From Rickettsiales bacterium (GTDB taxonomy: Bacteria; Pseudomonadota; Alphaproteobacteria; Rickettsiales; UBA1997), in contig JAITBB010000063.1 of assembly GCA_031283795.1 (NCBI GenBank), positions 1-6,468 of the forward strand: a stretch of DNA of 6,468 nucleotides, written 5' to 3'. Position 1 is the stretch's first letter; each line of letters opens with the position of its first letter. Below the pieces are notes generated by a model that did not search any database, was not told where the DNA came from, and worked only from the letters and a program-made list of their open reading frames with translations. The translations under genes and the position numbers were made by a program. Shown piece by piece: positions 1 through 6,394 of the stretch.

Positions 1-350
1 CATTTATAGTATTTACTATGAATACTCTATAACCATTGTGCCAGTAAAGTACTTTGCCTATTTCTGTGACGCTCTGGAAGGATAGTAGTGTAGTGGCTGC
101 TGTGACCTATAGTCTATGCGGGAAATTTGAGTGGTCCCAGAACTGAGTTCCTCGATGATCCCTGGTGGGGGAAATGCCCTCTGGAATAGTGGAATCACCT
201 AATTTTGCCGATGATTTGGCCTGTATGGGCATTGGGCTAGGAATTATTCTATGAAATTAACATTTAGAAGAACGATTCCAGGTAAATTCTATTGTTTTTA
301 ACCTAGTCATCTTCTATCCTGAGTTCCATTGAATAAATTTATTGGAACAT
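1..350. other. Leading region without a recognised gene
   Basis: No coding frame with a credible start and ribosome binding site was found upstream of lysS. On the minus strand an ATG at 230-232 opens a 41-codon frame ending in TAG at 107-109. The same frame then continues open to the window edge, giving about 77 codons with one in-frame stop. It has no ribosome binding site or promoter that I can see, and its Ile and Arg codons are not as biased as in the neighbouring genes. Several short inverted repeats occur, for example GAACT/AGTTC around 140-150, but no known structured RNA (tRNA, 5S, SRP, RNase P, tmRNA) could be recognised. The right end presumably carries the lysS promoter. Confidence 0.5.
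292..320 (+). promoter_or_regulatory. Possible sigma-70 promoter of lysS
   Basis: TTGTTT at 292-297 and TATCCT at 315-320 are separated by 17 bases and end 30 bases before the lysS ATG. The spacing is ideal but both boxes are imperfect, so this is only a candidate. It contrasts with the near-consensus promoters of the minus-strand genes in this window. Confidence 0.3.
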
Positions 351-1865
351 ATGCCAGACGATCTGTCGGAGTACCTGAATATATCTAAAACTGCTGATGA
401 ACAGAAATTAAAGAAGCTTACCGCCATAAAAAAACTGGGCATAGAGCCCTATCCCCACATCTTTAGACCAACCATACGCGCAGAAGAGTTACTATTCAAA
501 TATGCCGATCTGAAGGCGGAGGAACATAGAGAAGATGAGGTATATTCCGTTGCCGGAAGGCTTATGTTCAGGAGAAAGATGGGTAGAGCTTCTTTCTATG
601 ACCTACACGATGAAAGTGGGAGAGTGCAGGTCTATCTGCAGCAGATGGAGTTGAGTGAGCTGGAAAATGCTCTTCTGCCGAATCTAGATATAGGGGATTT
701 CATTGGGATTGATGGCTATGTCTTCAGAACAAAGACTGGAGAGATCAGTATTCATTGTAAAAAAATAGAATTGTTGTCAAAGTCTATCGCTCCGATGCCA
801 GAGAAATTCCATGGTTTATCCGACACGGAACTGAGATATAGACAGAGGTTTATCGATATGACAATGAATCCTGCCGTTCGGGATGTGTTTAGAAAGAGGT
901 CCTTCATAGTGAATGAGATAAGAAACTATCTGATCACCAGGGGTTTTACGGAGGTGGAGACACCGGTGCTGCAGCCCATATATGGGGGTGCTAGCGCCAG
1001 GCCATTTGTGACACATCATAATGCGCTGGATTCTGACCTATTCCTGAGAATAAGCCCGGAGCTGTATCTAAAGAGACTAATTGCTGGAGGTTTCGAGAAG
1101 GTCTTCGACATAGCAAAAAACTTTAGGAATGAGGGATGTGATGCAACTCATAATCCGGAATTTACGATGATAGAATGGTATGAGGCCTATACCGACTATA
1201 ATTACCAGATGGAACAGGTCGAGAACATGATAGAGAGTATTGTTAAAAAACTCAGTGGTGGCAAGACGAGGCTAAAATTTGGTGACCATGACATTGACTA
1301 CAGAACTCCATGGAAAAGGCTAAGCATGTGGGATGCTCTTAGAGAGTACGCAGCTATAGAACCAGACAGGATAACAAAGGATGAGGTGATCAGAGAGCTG
1401 AGCAAGTATAAAGATAACATTGAGACAAAAAAAGAAAAAGGTGAACTGCTGGCTGAGTTGTTTGAGGAAACCTGTGAGAAACACCTTATTGCACCGACAT
1501 TTATTATAGATCACCCCGTGGAAATATCTCCATTGACCAAGAAGCATCGCGATCCGGAGAAGAAGGGCCTTGTGGAAAGATTTGAGCTGTTTATAGCTCA
1601 GAAGGAGGTGTCTAATTCCTACAGCGAGCTAAATGATCCAATAGATCAGGGTCTGAGGCTCTATGAGCAGGAGCAGCGTAGAAAATTTGATGAGGAGGCA
1701 CAGCCAATGGATAGAAACTTCATACACTGTGTAGAGTTTGCTATGCCTCCGCTAGGAGGAGTGGGAGTTGGTATAGACAGACTTGCTATGCTTCTGACCA
1801 ATCAGCAGAGCATTAGAGATGTCATAGCCTTTCCCATCATGAGGCCAAAGGATGATGATAGATAG
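351..1865 (+). CDS. lysS: Lysyl-tRNA synthetase, class II
   Basis: This cytoplasmic enzyme charges tRNA-Lys with lysine using ATP. The protein has 504 residues from ATG 351, the usual length for bacterial LysS. Visible parts are an N-terminal helical stretch (about 1-57), an OB-fold anticodon-binding domain (about 61-146, with the typical GRASFYDLHDESGRVQVYL segment), and a class II catalytic core. In the core, motif 1 lies around 180-207 (ETPVLQPIYGGASARPF follows), motif 2 around 248-277 with FRNEG and HNPEFTMIEWY, and motif 3 around 470-481 with GVGVGIDRL, including the expected Arg477. A TTG at 342 in the same frame would add three residues; I prefer ATG 351 because GGA at 344-346 could serve as a weak ribosome binding site for it and nothing suitable precedes the TTG. 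The reading frame is intact. No clear intrinsic terminator follows; the next gene is convergent, 187 bases away. Many alphaproteobacteria use the unrelated class I enzyme, so the class II form is informative. Confidence 0.96.
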   Translation: MPDDLSEYLNISKTADEQKLKKLTAIKKLGIEPYPHIFRPTIRAEELLFKYADLKAEEHREDEVYSVAGRLMFRRKMGRASFYDLHDESGRVQVYLQQMELSELENALLPNLDIGDFIGIDGYVFRTKTGEISIHCKKIELLSKSIAPMPEKFHGLSDTELRYRQRFIDMTMNPAVRDVFRKRSFIVNEIRNYLITRGFTEVETPVLQPIYGGASARPFVTHHNALDSDLFLRISPELYLKRLIAGGFEKVFDIAKNFRNEGCDATHNPEFTMIEWYEAYTDYNYQMEQVENMIESIVKKLSGGKTRLKFGDHDIDYRTPWKRLSMWDALREYAAIEPDRITKDEVIRELSKYKDNIETKKEKGELLAELFEETCEKHLIAPTFIIDHPVEISPLTKKHRDPEKKGLVERFELFIAQKEVSNSYSELNDPIDQGLRLYEQEQRRKFDEEAQPMDRNFIHCVEFAMPPLGGVGVGIDRLAMLLTNQQSIRDVIAFPIMRPKDDDR

Positions 1866-1972
1866 GACCTCTGATCAGGGTGCTGAATGGATCGGGATTA
1901 ACTTCCAGTCTTACTTTCCAACATTGGCCCTCGGGCACGGCTCTATACGTCACCAGTTAAATAAATATTATT

Positions 1973-1995
1973 AAAAACCATCTAGGCCCTCTAGA
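1973..1995 (-). terminator. Candidate intrinsic terminator of the CE-clan gene
   Basis: Read on the minus strand, TCTAG and CTAGA (plus positions 1991-1995 and 1981-1985) form a 5-bp stem with a 5-base loop, followed after three bases by five T (plus 1973-1977). It lies about 58 bases past the stop codon of the gene at 2053-3537. The stem is short and AT-rich, so termination would be weak. Confidence 0.35.
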
Positions 1996-2052
1996 ACACC
2001 TCATCATGTGGGGCAAAATAGAGTGAAAACAATACTAATCCAAACGGTTTTC

Positions 2053-3537
2053 TCAGAATGGCTTACCCCCATTCGGTTTCACTCCTTTGCCCACTATAGT
2101 TGTAGCTGGGGTATTTGGCACAGAAATGACGGATATGTCCAGATTTTCCATCCTGTCCACTTTTGTGCTTCCAGACAGATGGGCTAGGACAGTGGAGGGA
2201 GGCTGTATAGGCTGCTTCCCCTTTCTGACCTGGTTGGCTACTTTTTTTAAATGCTTATTCCTCCAATTTCTGGCTGGAGAAAATTCATTGGAGAGTTCGC
2301 CTGCCAGGCATTTAGAATCTAACGCGTTCATATGCAATTTTTCTTCGATCTTATCCTCATATTCCTCTATTTCTTCTCTATTCTTCTCCCCATTCCCATC
2401 TCTTTTTAGTTTCTCTACAGTGTCTCGCATTTCATTCAGTGTCTTCTCCGCCAGAGTAAGTCTATTTTCTCGTTCTTCCTGTCTTTTCTTCTTATAGGGA
2501 AGAATTTTTCTCTTTAATTGCTTCTCGAGTTTACCTCTCTCCTCCTCATCTCCAATATTTCTAGCTTCGATGGCTGTGTTTAACGTTTCTTCGCTACCAC
2601 TATTTTCCAACAGAAAATCTGGCATTAGAAACATGTTGCGCTCCTCTTTTTCGGTTGCCTTCTCCTCCTCAGTGAGCATCTCTCTATAATTTTTCAGCCT
2701 GTCCATGACTTCACCAAAGCTTTCAATTACATTGTCCGTTCCGTTTTTCTTCATCTCTGTCTTCACAGTTTTATACATTTTTTCAGCAAAGCGTATAGCA
2801 TATGATATGCAGTGTGTGGAGTCCATTTGAATCCCAAGTCTATCCAGATTCGGTATATTTAACTGTCCTCTCCTCTTTTCAAAGATTAGTTTTGTATTAA
2901 AATGTATATCCTGCAATTTCTTCCGTTCTTCCTCATCTGGTTCCTCTTGCATTTTCCTATGCAATTCCTCTAGTTTTTCCCTCCGTTCCTTTTCAAATTC
3001 CCTCAGGATAGGCCCATAGGTAACATCTCTATTCTTTATAGACAACTCTGTACTGGGATATTTTATAGTGAACTTATCAGGGTCTCCATAGGTATTATTA
3101 ATCAAATGATTTGCACTATTTCCATAGGAGTCCATCACATATATTTCGGTTCTACCACTATCCAATTGTCTCCTTGTGACTAGTACTGTATGGCCATGTC
3201 CGTAGAGTATGGTTAGCCCCGAACCCTCCTCTATATCTGTTTTTGTTATTCCAATGTTGCTACAGTTAGCAAAAGTTATTGGTAAATCTTTCATCAATTC
3301 CGGATATTTCTCTCTGATACTTTCGATCAATTGCTCCACAAATTGTGGTGGAAAATAGCCGTCGTCCAGTTTGAAAATTTCTTCCAGAAGACCGGTCTCC
3401 CGCAGCAGTTTAATGTCATCGCTGGTAACCTCCTCCTTCTCCTCCAGCTCACCCCTTTCCTTGTCTATTCTAAAGATCTTCCTTGATAGTCTATTGCCAT
3501 CCCTATCCAACTTATCTTCCGTTTTCTGCTCTGACAT
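2053..3537 (-). CDS. CE-clan cysteine enzyme (YopJ/Ulp1-like), putative effector
   Basis: The protein has 494 residues from ATG 3537, chosen because GGAGGA (plus 3544-3549) sits 6 bases upstream; an in-frame GTG at 3556-3558 would add 7 residues but lies upstream of that site. A His-Asp-Gln-Cys set typical of clan CE can be read: His116 in HGHTVLV, Asp136 in VMDSYG, Gln237 and Cys243 in QMDSTHC, followed by ISYAIRFAEKMY. The DS-x-G around Asp136 resembles Ulp1/C48 peptidases, while the segment around Cys243 resembles YopJ/C55 acetyltransferases (S-S-E-C, then A-x-K-K-L-Y). Cys is followed by Ile and not the usual Gly. Between Asp and Cys is a charged, coiled-coil-like insert of about 50 residues (176-224). 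A second long charged helical region spans about 283-405. The Pro/Ser/Thr-rich tail ends GVKPNGGKPF and carries net positive charge. There is no signal peptide or membrane segment. Family knowledge suggests a SUMO/ubiquitin protease or Ser/Thr acetyltransferase delivered into a host cell; substrate and secretion route are inferred only. It has its own strong promoter. Confidence 0.8.
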   Translation of the reverse strand: MSEQKTEDKLDRDGNRLSRKIFRIDKERGELEEKEEVTSDDIKLLRETGLLEEIFKLDDGYFPPQFVEQLIESIREKYPELMKDLPITFANCSNIGITKTDIEEGSGLTILYGHGHTVLVTRRQLDSGRTEIYVMDSYGNSANHLINNTYGDPDKFTIKYPSTELSIKNRDVTYGPILREFEKERREKLEELHRKMQEEPDEEERKKLQDIHFNTKLIFEKRRGQLNIPNLDRLGIQMDSTHCISYAIRFAEKMYKTVKTEMKKNGTDNVIESFGEVMDRLKNYREMLTEEEKATEKEERNMFLMPDFLLENSGSEETLNTAIEARNIGDEEERGKLEKQLKRKILPYKKKRQEERENRLTLAEKTLNEMRDTVEKLKRDGNGEKNREEIEEYEDKIEEKLHMNALDSKCLAGELSNEFSPARNWRNKHLKKVANQVRKGKQPIQPPSTVLAHLSGSTKVDRMENLDISVISVPNTPATTIVGKGVKPNGGKPF

Positions 3538-3543
3538 GGGGAT

Positions 3544-3549
3544 TCCTCC
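3544..3549 (-). promoter_or_regulatory. Shine-Dalgarno site of the CE-clan gene
   Basis: GGAGGA on the minus strand, 6 bases before ATG 3537. This is the strongest ribosome binding site in the window and decides the start codon against the upstream in-frame GTG at 3556-3558, which overlaps the leader hairpin. Confidence 0.85.
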
Positions 3550-3553
3550 GACG

Positions 3554-3569
3554 CCCACGACTCCGTGGG
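3554..3569 (-). promoter_or_regulatory. Leader hairpin next to the ribosome binding site
   Basis: The minus strand reads CCCACG-GAGT-CGTGGG, a perfect 6-bp stem with a 4-base loop, ending 4 bases before GGAGGA. The 3' arm CGTGGG can instead pair with CCCATG (plus 3535-3540), which contains the start codon, leaving the Shine-Dalgarno site in a 13-base loop. The two pairings exclude each other. Regulation is inferred from complementarity only. Confidence 0.5.
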
Positions 3570-3589
3570 TTTGTGATTAATATGCTGAA

Positions 3590-3618
3590 TATATACACTA
3601 TTATTCATATATTGTCAA
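3590..3618 (-). promoter_or_regulatory. Sigma-70 promoter of the CE-clan gene
   Basis: TTGACA (plus 3613-3618), a 17-base AT-rich spacer, then TATATA (plus 3590-3595) on the minus strand. Transcription would start near 3583, giving a leader of roughly 45 bases that includes the hairpin at 3554-3569. Confidence 0.8.
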
Positions 3619-4014
3619 TAGCTTCACTGTACAGCTGCTACTGACCCCCATTTCTTGATAAGCTATGTTTTCTCCACGTGTCCATCTTCCGGTATGGCAC
3701 TGGCCAACCCGGTAGTATATTCTATCTCTTCTCTGTGTCTGTACTTTCTATAGTAGCCGCTGTGCTTCCATCTGTTTTCTATCGGTTCATCTCTGTTCAG
3801 CCACAGAGGGACTGTGCCTTCTAGTCCTTTGGATGACCCGCTGTGGCTGCAGTCTATTAGCTTAGAGTAGCTCCAGCTACCCTCTGTCCATTATACACCT
3901 TACTCTTATTTGCATTTCATAAATGCTTAGCGGGGTTGGTAATATAGGAAGCTGCGCCATAGGGTTAAAATTAGAAAGCAAGAAATAATGGACATTCCCA
4001 GTTAATCACTAAAA
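3619..4014. other. Gap with inverted repeats and a start-less open frame
   Basis: No gene with a start codon was found between the promoter of the CE-clan gene and the end of the small gene at 4015. A minus-strand frame is open from 3890 to the TAG at 3663-3665, 75 codons with no ATG or GTG near its beginning. All five Arg codons are AGA and all four Ile codons are ATA, as favoured in lysS. It overlaps a cluster of inverted repeats (3798-3885). Either a decayed coding fragment or a structured RNA would fit. A short palindrome, GCATTT-CAT-AAATGC, lies at 3912-3926 with no T tract, so it is not a clear terminator for the small gene. Confidence 0.5.
3798..3849. repeat. Nested inverted repeat
   Basis: CAGCCACAG (3798-3806) and CTGTGGCTG (3841-3849) are perfect 9-base inverted arms. 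Between them, AGGGACT (3807-3813) can pair with AGTCCTT (from 3823) using one wobble pair, so the whole could fold into a two-part hairpin on either strand. A further palindrome, TAGCT/AGCTA with flanking AGAG/CTCT, follows at 3864-3885. No T tract adjoins, so it does not look like an intrinsic terminator. Confidence 0.6.
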
Positions 4015-4206
4015 CTATTTCTTTTTACCGAACAGTCGACTAAAAAACCCTTTCTTACCCTCATCACCTTTTTTCAGATTATCAAGATTTTTCCCAGTCT
4101 TGGCTTTTCCCCTGCTCTCCCGTGACTTCTCTACGCCTCCGGAGCTCGATCCATCATCTTCGAGTAATTTTCTCACCTTTTCTCTGATTTCGTCTAGGTC
4201 ATCCAT
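4015..4206 (-). CDS. Small charged protein of unknown function
   Basis: A 63-residue protein starting at ATG 4206. I do not recognise it. The N-terminal part (1-17, MDDLDEIREKVRKLLED) looks like an amphipathic, mostly acidic helix. A Ser/Gly-rich linker follows (19-24), then a strongly basic half ending KKGFFSRLFGKKK, in which two Phe pairs flanked by lysines could form a short membrane-binding amphipathic segment. There is no signal peptide or transmembrane helix. No Shine-Dalgarno site is visible before the ATG, which lowers confidence, but a consensus-quality promoter lies just upstream and points at it, which argues that the frame is real. It stands alone: the gene upstream on the same strand ends about 230 bases away. 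The positively charged C-terminus is compatible with secretion signals of type IV systems, but that is speculation. Confidence 0.6.
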   Translation of the reverse strand: MDDLDEIREKVRKLLEDDGSSSGGVEKSRESRGKAKTGKNLDNLKKGDEGKKGFFSRLFGKKK

Positions 4207-4236
4207 GGGCTATCATAATAATGAATTAATTTCCAG

Positions 4237-4264
4237 ATTATATCCTATAAAAATAATTTGTCAA
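4237..4264 (-). promoter_or_regulatory. Consensus sigma-70 promoter of the small gene
   Basis: TTGACA (plus 4259-4264), a 16-base spacer, then TATAAT (plus 4237-4242) on the minus strand. Both hexamers match the sigma-70 consensus perfectly. Transcription would start near 4230, leaving a leader of about 24 bases without a recognisable Shine-Dalgarno site. Confidence 0.85.
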
Positions 4265-4436
4265 ACTCATCTCGGATTGATTCACGGCCTGGTAGCAATA
4301 GGTGCCTAGCTACGAAGTGCAATAGTTTTCTGCAAATATAATTCCCTGTTTACCGTACAACGGCCTCCAATCCAGCTAGACTAAGCCTAGTCCAGACCTT
4401 TTTCTACATCTGTACTTCTCCTGCAGGATTCTGGAT

Positions 4437-6194
4437 CTATAGCCAGCCATAGCTGATGGCTAGGTCGAGTTCGCGTGGTACTCCGGAACCCTTCTCCGAA
4501 ACATTATCTTTAAAAATTCTATATCTAAGGGCTAGTCCAAGGGTACTCGTGTTCCAATTTTGTTTATCCAAATCATTCCCTGCTAGCCCGAATCTAAATT
4601 CTAGATTGTCCAATTTTGCGTTGGACTGATCACTGTAATTTTTCAGAGCTATGTTATGCCTGAATGCTAGATTGGTATTGAGTCCCTGGGTGATGCTAAG
4701 GGAACTGTCCAGACCAATACTCAGAAATAGGCAATTCTCATTTTTGGAGAGATCAGAATAGCCCATTATACTATGGTGCACATGGCCGACATATAGACCT
4801 GGTTTCAACCTGAGGCGACCACTGATAAAGTTAAACTTATAGTTGAATCCCACGAGTAAACCATGGCTGTTGGAATAGTGTTCCAAATCACCATTTCTCG
4901 ACTCTATTGTAGAACGATATGGATTGTAGTTGTTTGTTTTCTTTTTCCCCTTTTCTTTACTTAACATATCACTAAAGCGATAGATGGCAACGACATTGAG
5001 ATTGCCAACCAGATTATCTCTGAAGTATACGCCAAGCCCAGCGCCACTGGTATCGAATTTTTTTCCAGTACCATCAGCTATTTCTATATTAAAAACATCG
5101 GCGATTAGTTTTAGAGAGTACCTATCACCTCTGAGAGCACTGTAGCTAAATGTAGTGTCTATGGTATTTACGGAATAATCACCGAACCTATATTTATCGC
5201 GACTGGTTCCTAGCCGGTATTTTTCTCTCCCATCATTTTCCAGAATATTATTGGCTATTCCAGAGAATAGGTTCACTAGGTGACCAAAGGACACTGTCCT
5301 ATGGACCACAGCATCCTTGCTTTTATTTTCAAAATTTTGTTTGCTTCCCTGAGAACCGGATTTACTGTGGCGTCCTTTATTACCAGATTTTTCACCGCTG
5401 AAGTATACAATTTGACCATTTGAGAATATGACATTATACCAGGTATCATTACTTTTTTTATAAAATTCTCCCTCGCCATTTATCTTGCCATCCTTCCATA
5501 TACCACTAAAAATATTACCATCGGAGAATTTCATATCTCCCTGTCCATTCATCTTATTGTTGTTCCAATAGCCGATGTAAGTGTCATTAGTGTCAAACCG
5601 TCCTGTCCCGAACCCAGCCATGGCACCATTTACCCAGTTACCATTATATGTGCTACCATCTGGTGATACCAATTCCCCATTTCCATTAGGTTTGTTGTAC
5701 TTAAAATTACCAGAATAGATAAACCCATTTTGATTTTTATAGGTTCCCATGCCTCTTATTTCGCCGTTCTTCATATCTCCTCTATATTCATCTCCATTTG
5801 ACCAGAGGATATGAGCTGTAAGTCCGCTAGCTTTGCTATGTTTGTACATTCCAAGATATATATATCCATTCTTATAGAGATATATATTTTCATAATGTGG
5901 CACTATGCCGCCCGGTTTTTGTTCATCTTTTACCTTTATGTCGAAGATTTCTTCCTCTTTAGGGCCCTTCAGAATACTCGTCTTTTGACTAGTGATGTAA
6001 CTGTAGCCATTTGAGAATTTAATTATAGCTGACCCATTGTTGTTACTCTCTTCTGTGCTGAGAATGGAAATATCCGAGTGTGGTGCAATTGTAATCGTAA
6101 TGATTTTCTCCCGGGATGCTGCACCCCTTGAATGGAGAATAAGATGGAACACAGCAAAAACACATAGCGCTTTCCATAATTTTTTACTAGACAT
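4437..6194 (-). CDS. MORN-repeat outer-membrane beta-barrel (autotransporter-like) protein
   Basis: A 585-residue protein with ATG 6194; AAGGGA (plus 6202-6207) lies 7 bases upstream. Residues 1-27 form a Sec signal peptide: basic MSSKKLWK, hydrophobic ALCVFAVFHLILH, and a cleavable SRGAAS region. Residues about 101-267 hold a run of MORN repeats of 22-24 residues: five good ones (YRGDMKNGEIRGMGTY, YSGNFKYNKPNGNGEL, YNGNWVNGAMAGFGTG, YIGYWNNNKMNGQGDM, FSGIWKDGKINGEGEF) flanked by one degenerate copy on each side. A Lys/Ser/Gly linker (267-294) and a short predicted helix (about 300-318) lead into about 250 residues of alternating polar and hydrophobic strands, roughly 11-12 of them, ending LDLAISYGWL. 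This matches the plan of a classical autotransporter: signal, passenger, linker helix, 12-strand translocator. MORN repeats bind lipids or proteins and are frequent in eukaryotes, so surface display towards a host cell is a reasonable inference. A non-autotransporter barrel with a periplasmic MORN domain remains possible. Confidence 0.88.
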   Translation of the reverse strand: MSSKKLWKALCVFAVFHLILHSRGAASREKIITITIAPHSDISILSTEESNNNGSAIIKFSNGYSYITSQKTSILKGPKEEEIFDIKVKDEQKPGGIVPHYENIYLYKNGYIYLGMYKHSKASGLTAHILWSNGDEYRGDMKNGEIRGMGTYKNQNGFIYSGNFKYNKPNGNGELVSPDGSTYNGNWVNGAMAGFGTGRFDTNDTYIGYWNNNKMNGQGDMKFSDGNIFSGIWKDGKINGEGEFYKKSNDTWYNVIFSNGQIVYFSGEKSGNKGRHSKSGSQGSKQNFENKSKDAVVHRTVSFGHLVNLFSGIANNILENDGREKYRLGTSRDKYRFGDYSVNTIDTTFSYSALRGDRYSLKLIADVFNIEIADGTGKKFDTSGAGLGVYFRDNLVGNLNVVAIYRFSDMLSKEKGKKKTNNYNPYRSTIESRNGDLEHYSNSHGLLVGFNYKFNFISGRLRLKPGLYVGHVHHSIMGYSDLSKNENCLFLSIGLDSSLSITQGLNTNLAFRHNIALKNYSDQSNAKLDNLEFRFGLAGNDLDKQNWNTSTLGLALRYRIFKDNVSEKGSGVPRELDLAISYGWL

Positions 6195-6234
6195 AGGTGC
6201 ATCCCTTATTTTATTATTAGATAAATATTACTAT

Positions 6235-6263
6235 AGTATACAAAAGAATTGATATTATGTCAA
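6235..6263 (-). promoter_or_regulatory. Sigma-70 promoter of the MORN-barrel gene
   Basis: TTGACA (plus 6258-6263), a 17-base spacer, then TATACT (plus 6235-6240) on the minus strand. Transcription would start near 6228, giving a leader of about 34 bases. It fires away from dnaJ, so the two genes share a divergent intergenic region. Confidence 0.85.
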
Positions 6264-6339
6264 ATGAACTCTAGGGATGCGCCGGCACAGAGATGGGCGG
6301 GCAATAATTGTCAGGTAGGCTCTGTCAAAGATGACTAGA

Positions 6340-6367
6340 CTTGAAAAAGCTAAAATCCTACCTATAT
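6340..6367 (+). promoter_or_regulatory. Heat-shock (sigma-32) type promoter of dnaJ
   Basis: CTTG at 6340-6343 (extended CTTGAAA), 17 bases, then CCTATAT at 6361-6367. This fits the alphaproteobacterial heat-shock consensus CTTG-N17/18-CYTATNT. A sigma-70 reading of the same DNA, TTGAAA-N16-TATATT, also works, so both factors may use it. The predicted start of transcription, about 6374, lies after the in-frame ATG at 6371 and before ATG 6395. Confidence 0.65.
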
Positions 6368-6394
6368 TCTATGGCGCTATATTTTGATTTTAGA

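Noticed and set aside
93..118. GTGGCTGC and AGTCTAT shared with 3843-3857, where they are contiguous; here 10 bases separate them
   Set aside because: Flanks do not match, and a split 15-base match is too short to establish a repeat family.
107..232. Minus-strand 41-codon frame, continuing open after one TAG to the window edge
   Set aside because: No ribosome binding site or promoter, mixed Ile and Arg codons, and no recognisable homology; not enough to call a gene or pseudogene.
120..260. Faint likeness to 5S rRNA (CACCT, TGCCGA, and GGAACTCAG on the other strand)
   Set aside because: The pieces lie on opposite strands and the conserved CGAAC and GCGCCGATGGTA blocks are missing.
1868..1882. 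Palindrome around CTGATCAG just after lysS as a terminator
   Set aside because: It has no loop and no following T tract.
2087..2497. Long plus-strand frame opposite the CE-clan gene
   Set aside because: Its Ser/Phe-rich translation is the shadow of Glu/Lys/Arg-rich coding on the other strand.
3556..3558. In-frame GTG as start of the CE-clan gene
   Set aside because: The GGAGGA site lies downstream of it and is ideally spaced from ATG 3537; the GTG falls inside the leader hairpin.
4376..4403. Plus-strand hairpin GACTA-AGCC-TAGTC followed by five T, terminator-like
   Set aside because: It points along the plus strand, where no gene lies upstream for over 2 kb; in the direction of the MORN gene it has no T tract.
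6371..6373. In-frame ATG as an earlier dnaJ start
   Set aside because: It lies upstream of the predicted transcript start and would add MALYFDFR before the standard DnaJ N-terminus.
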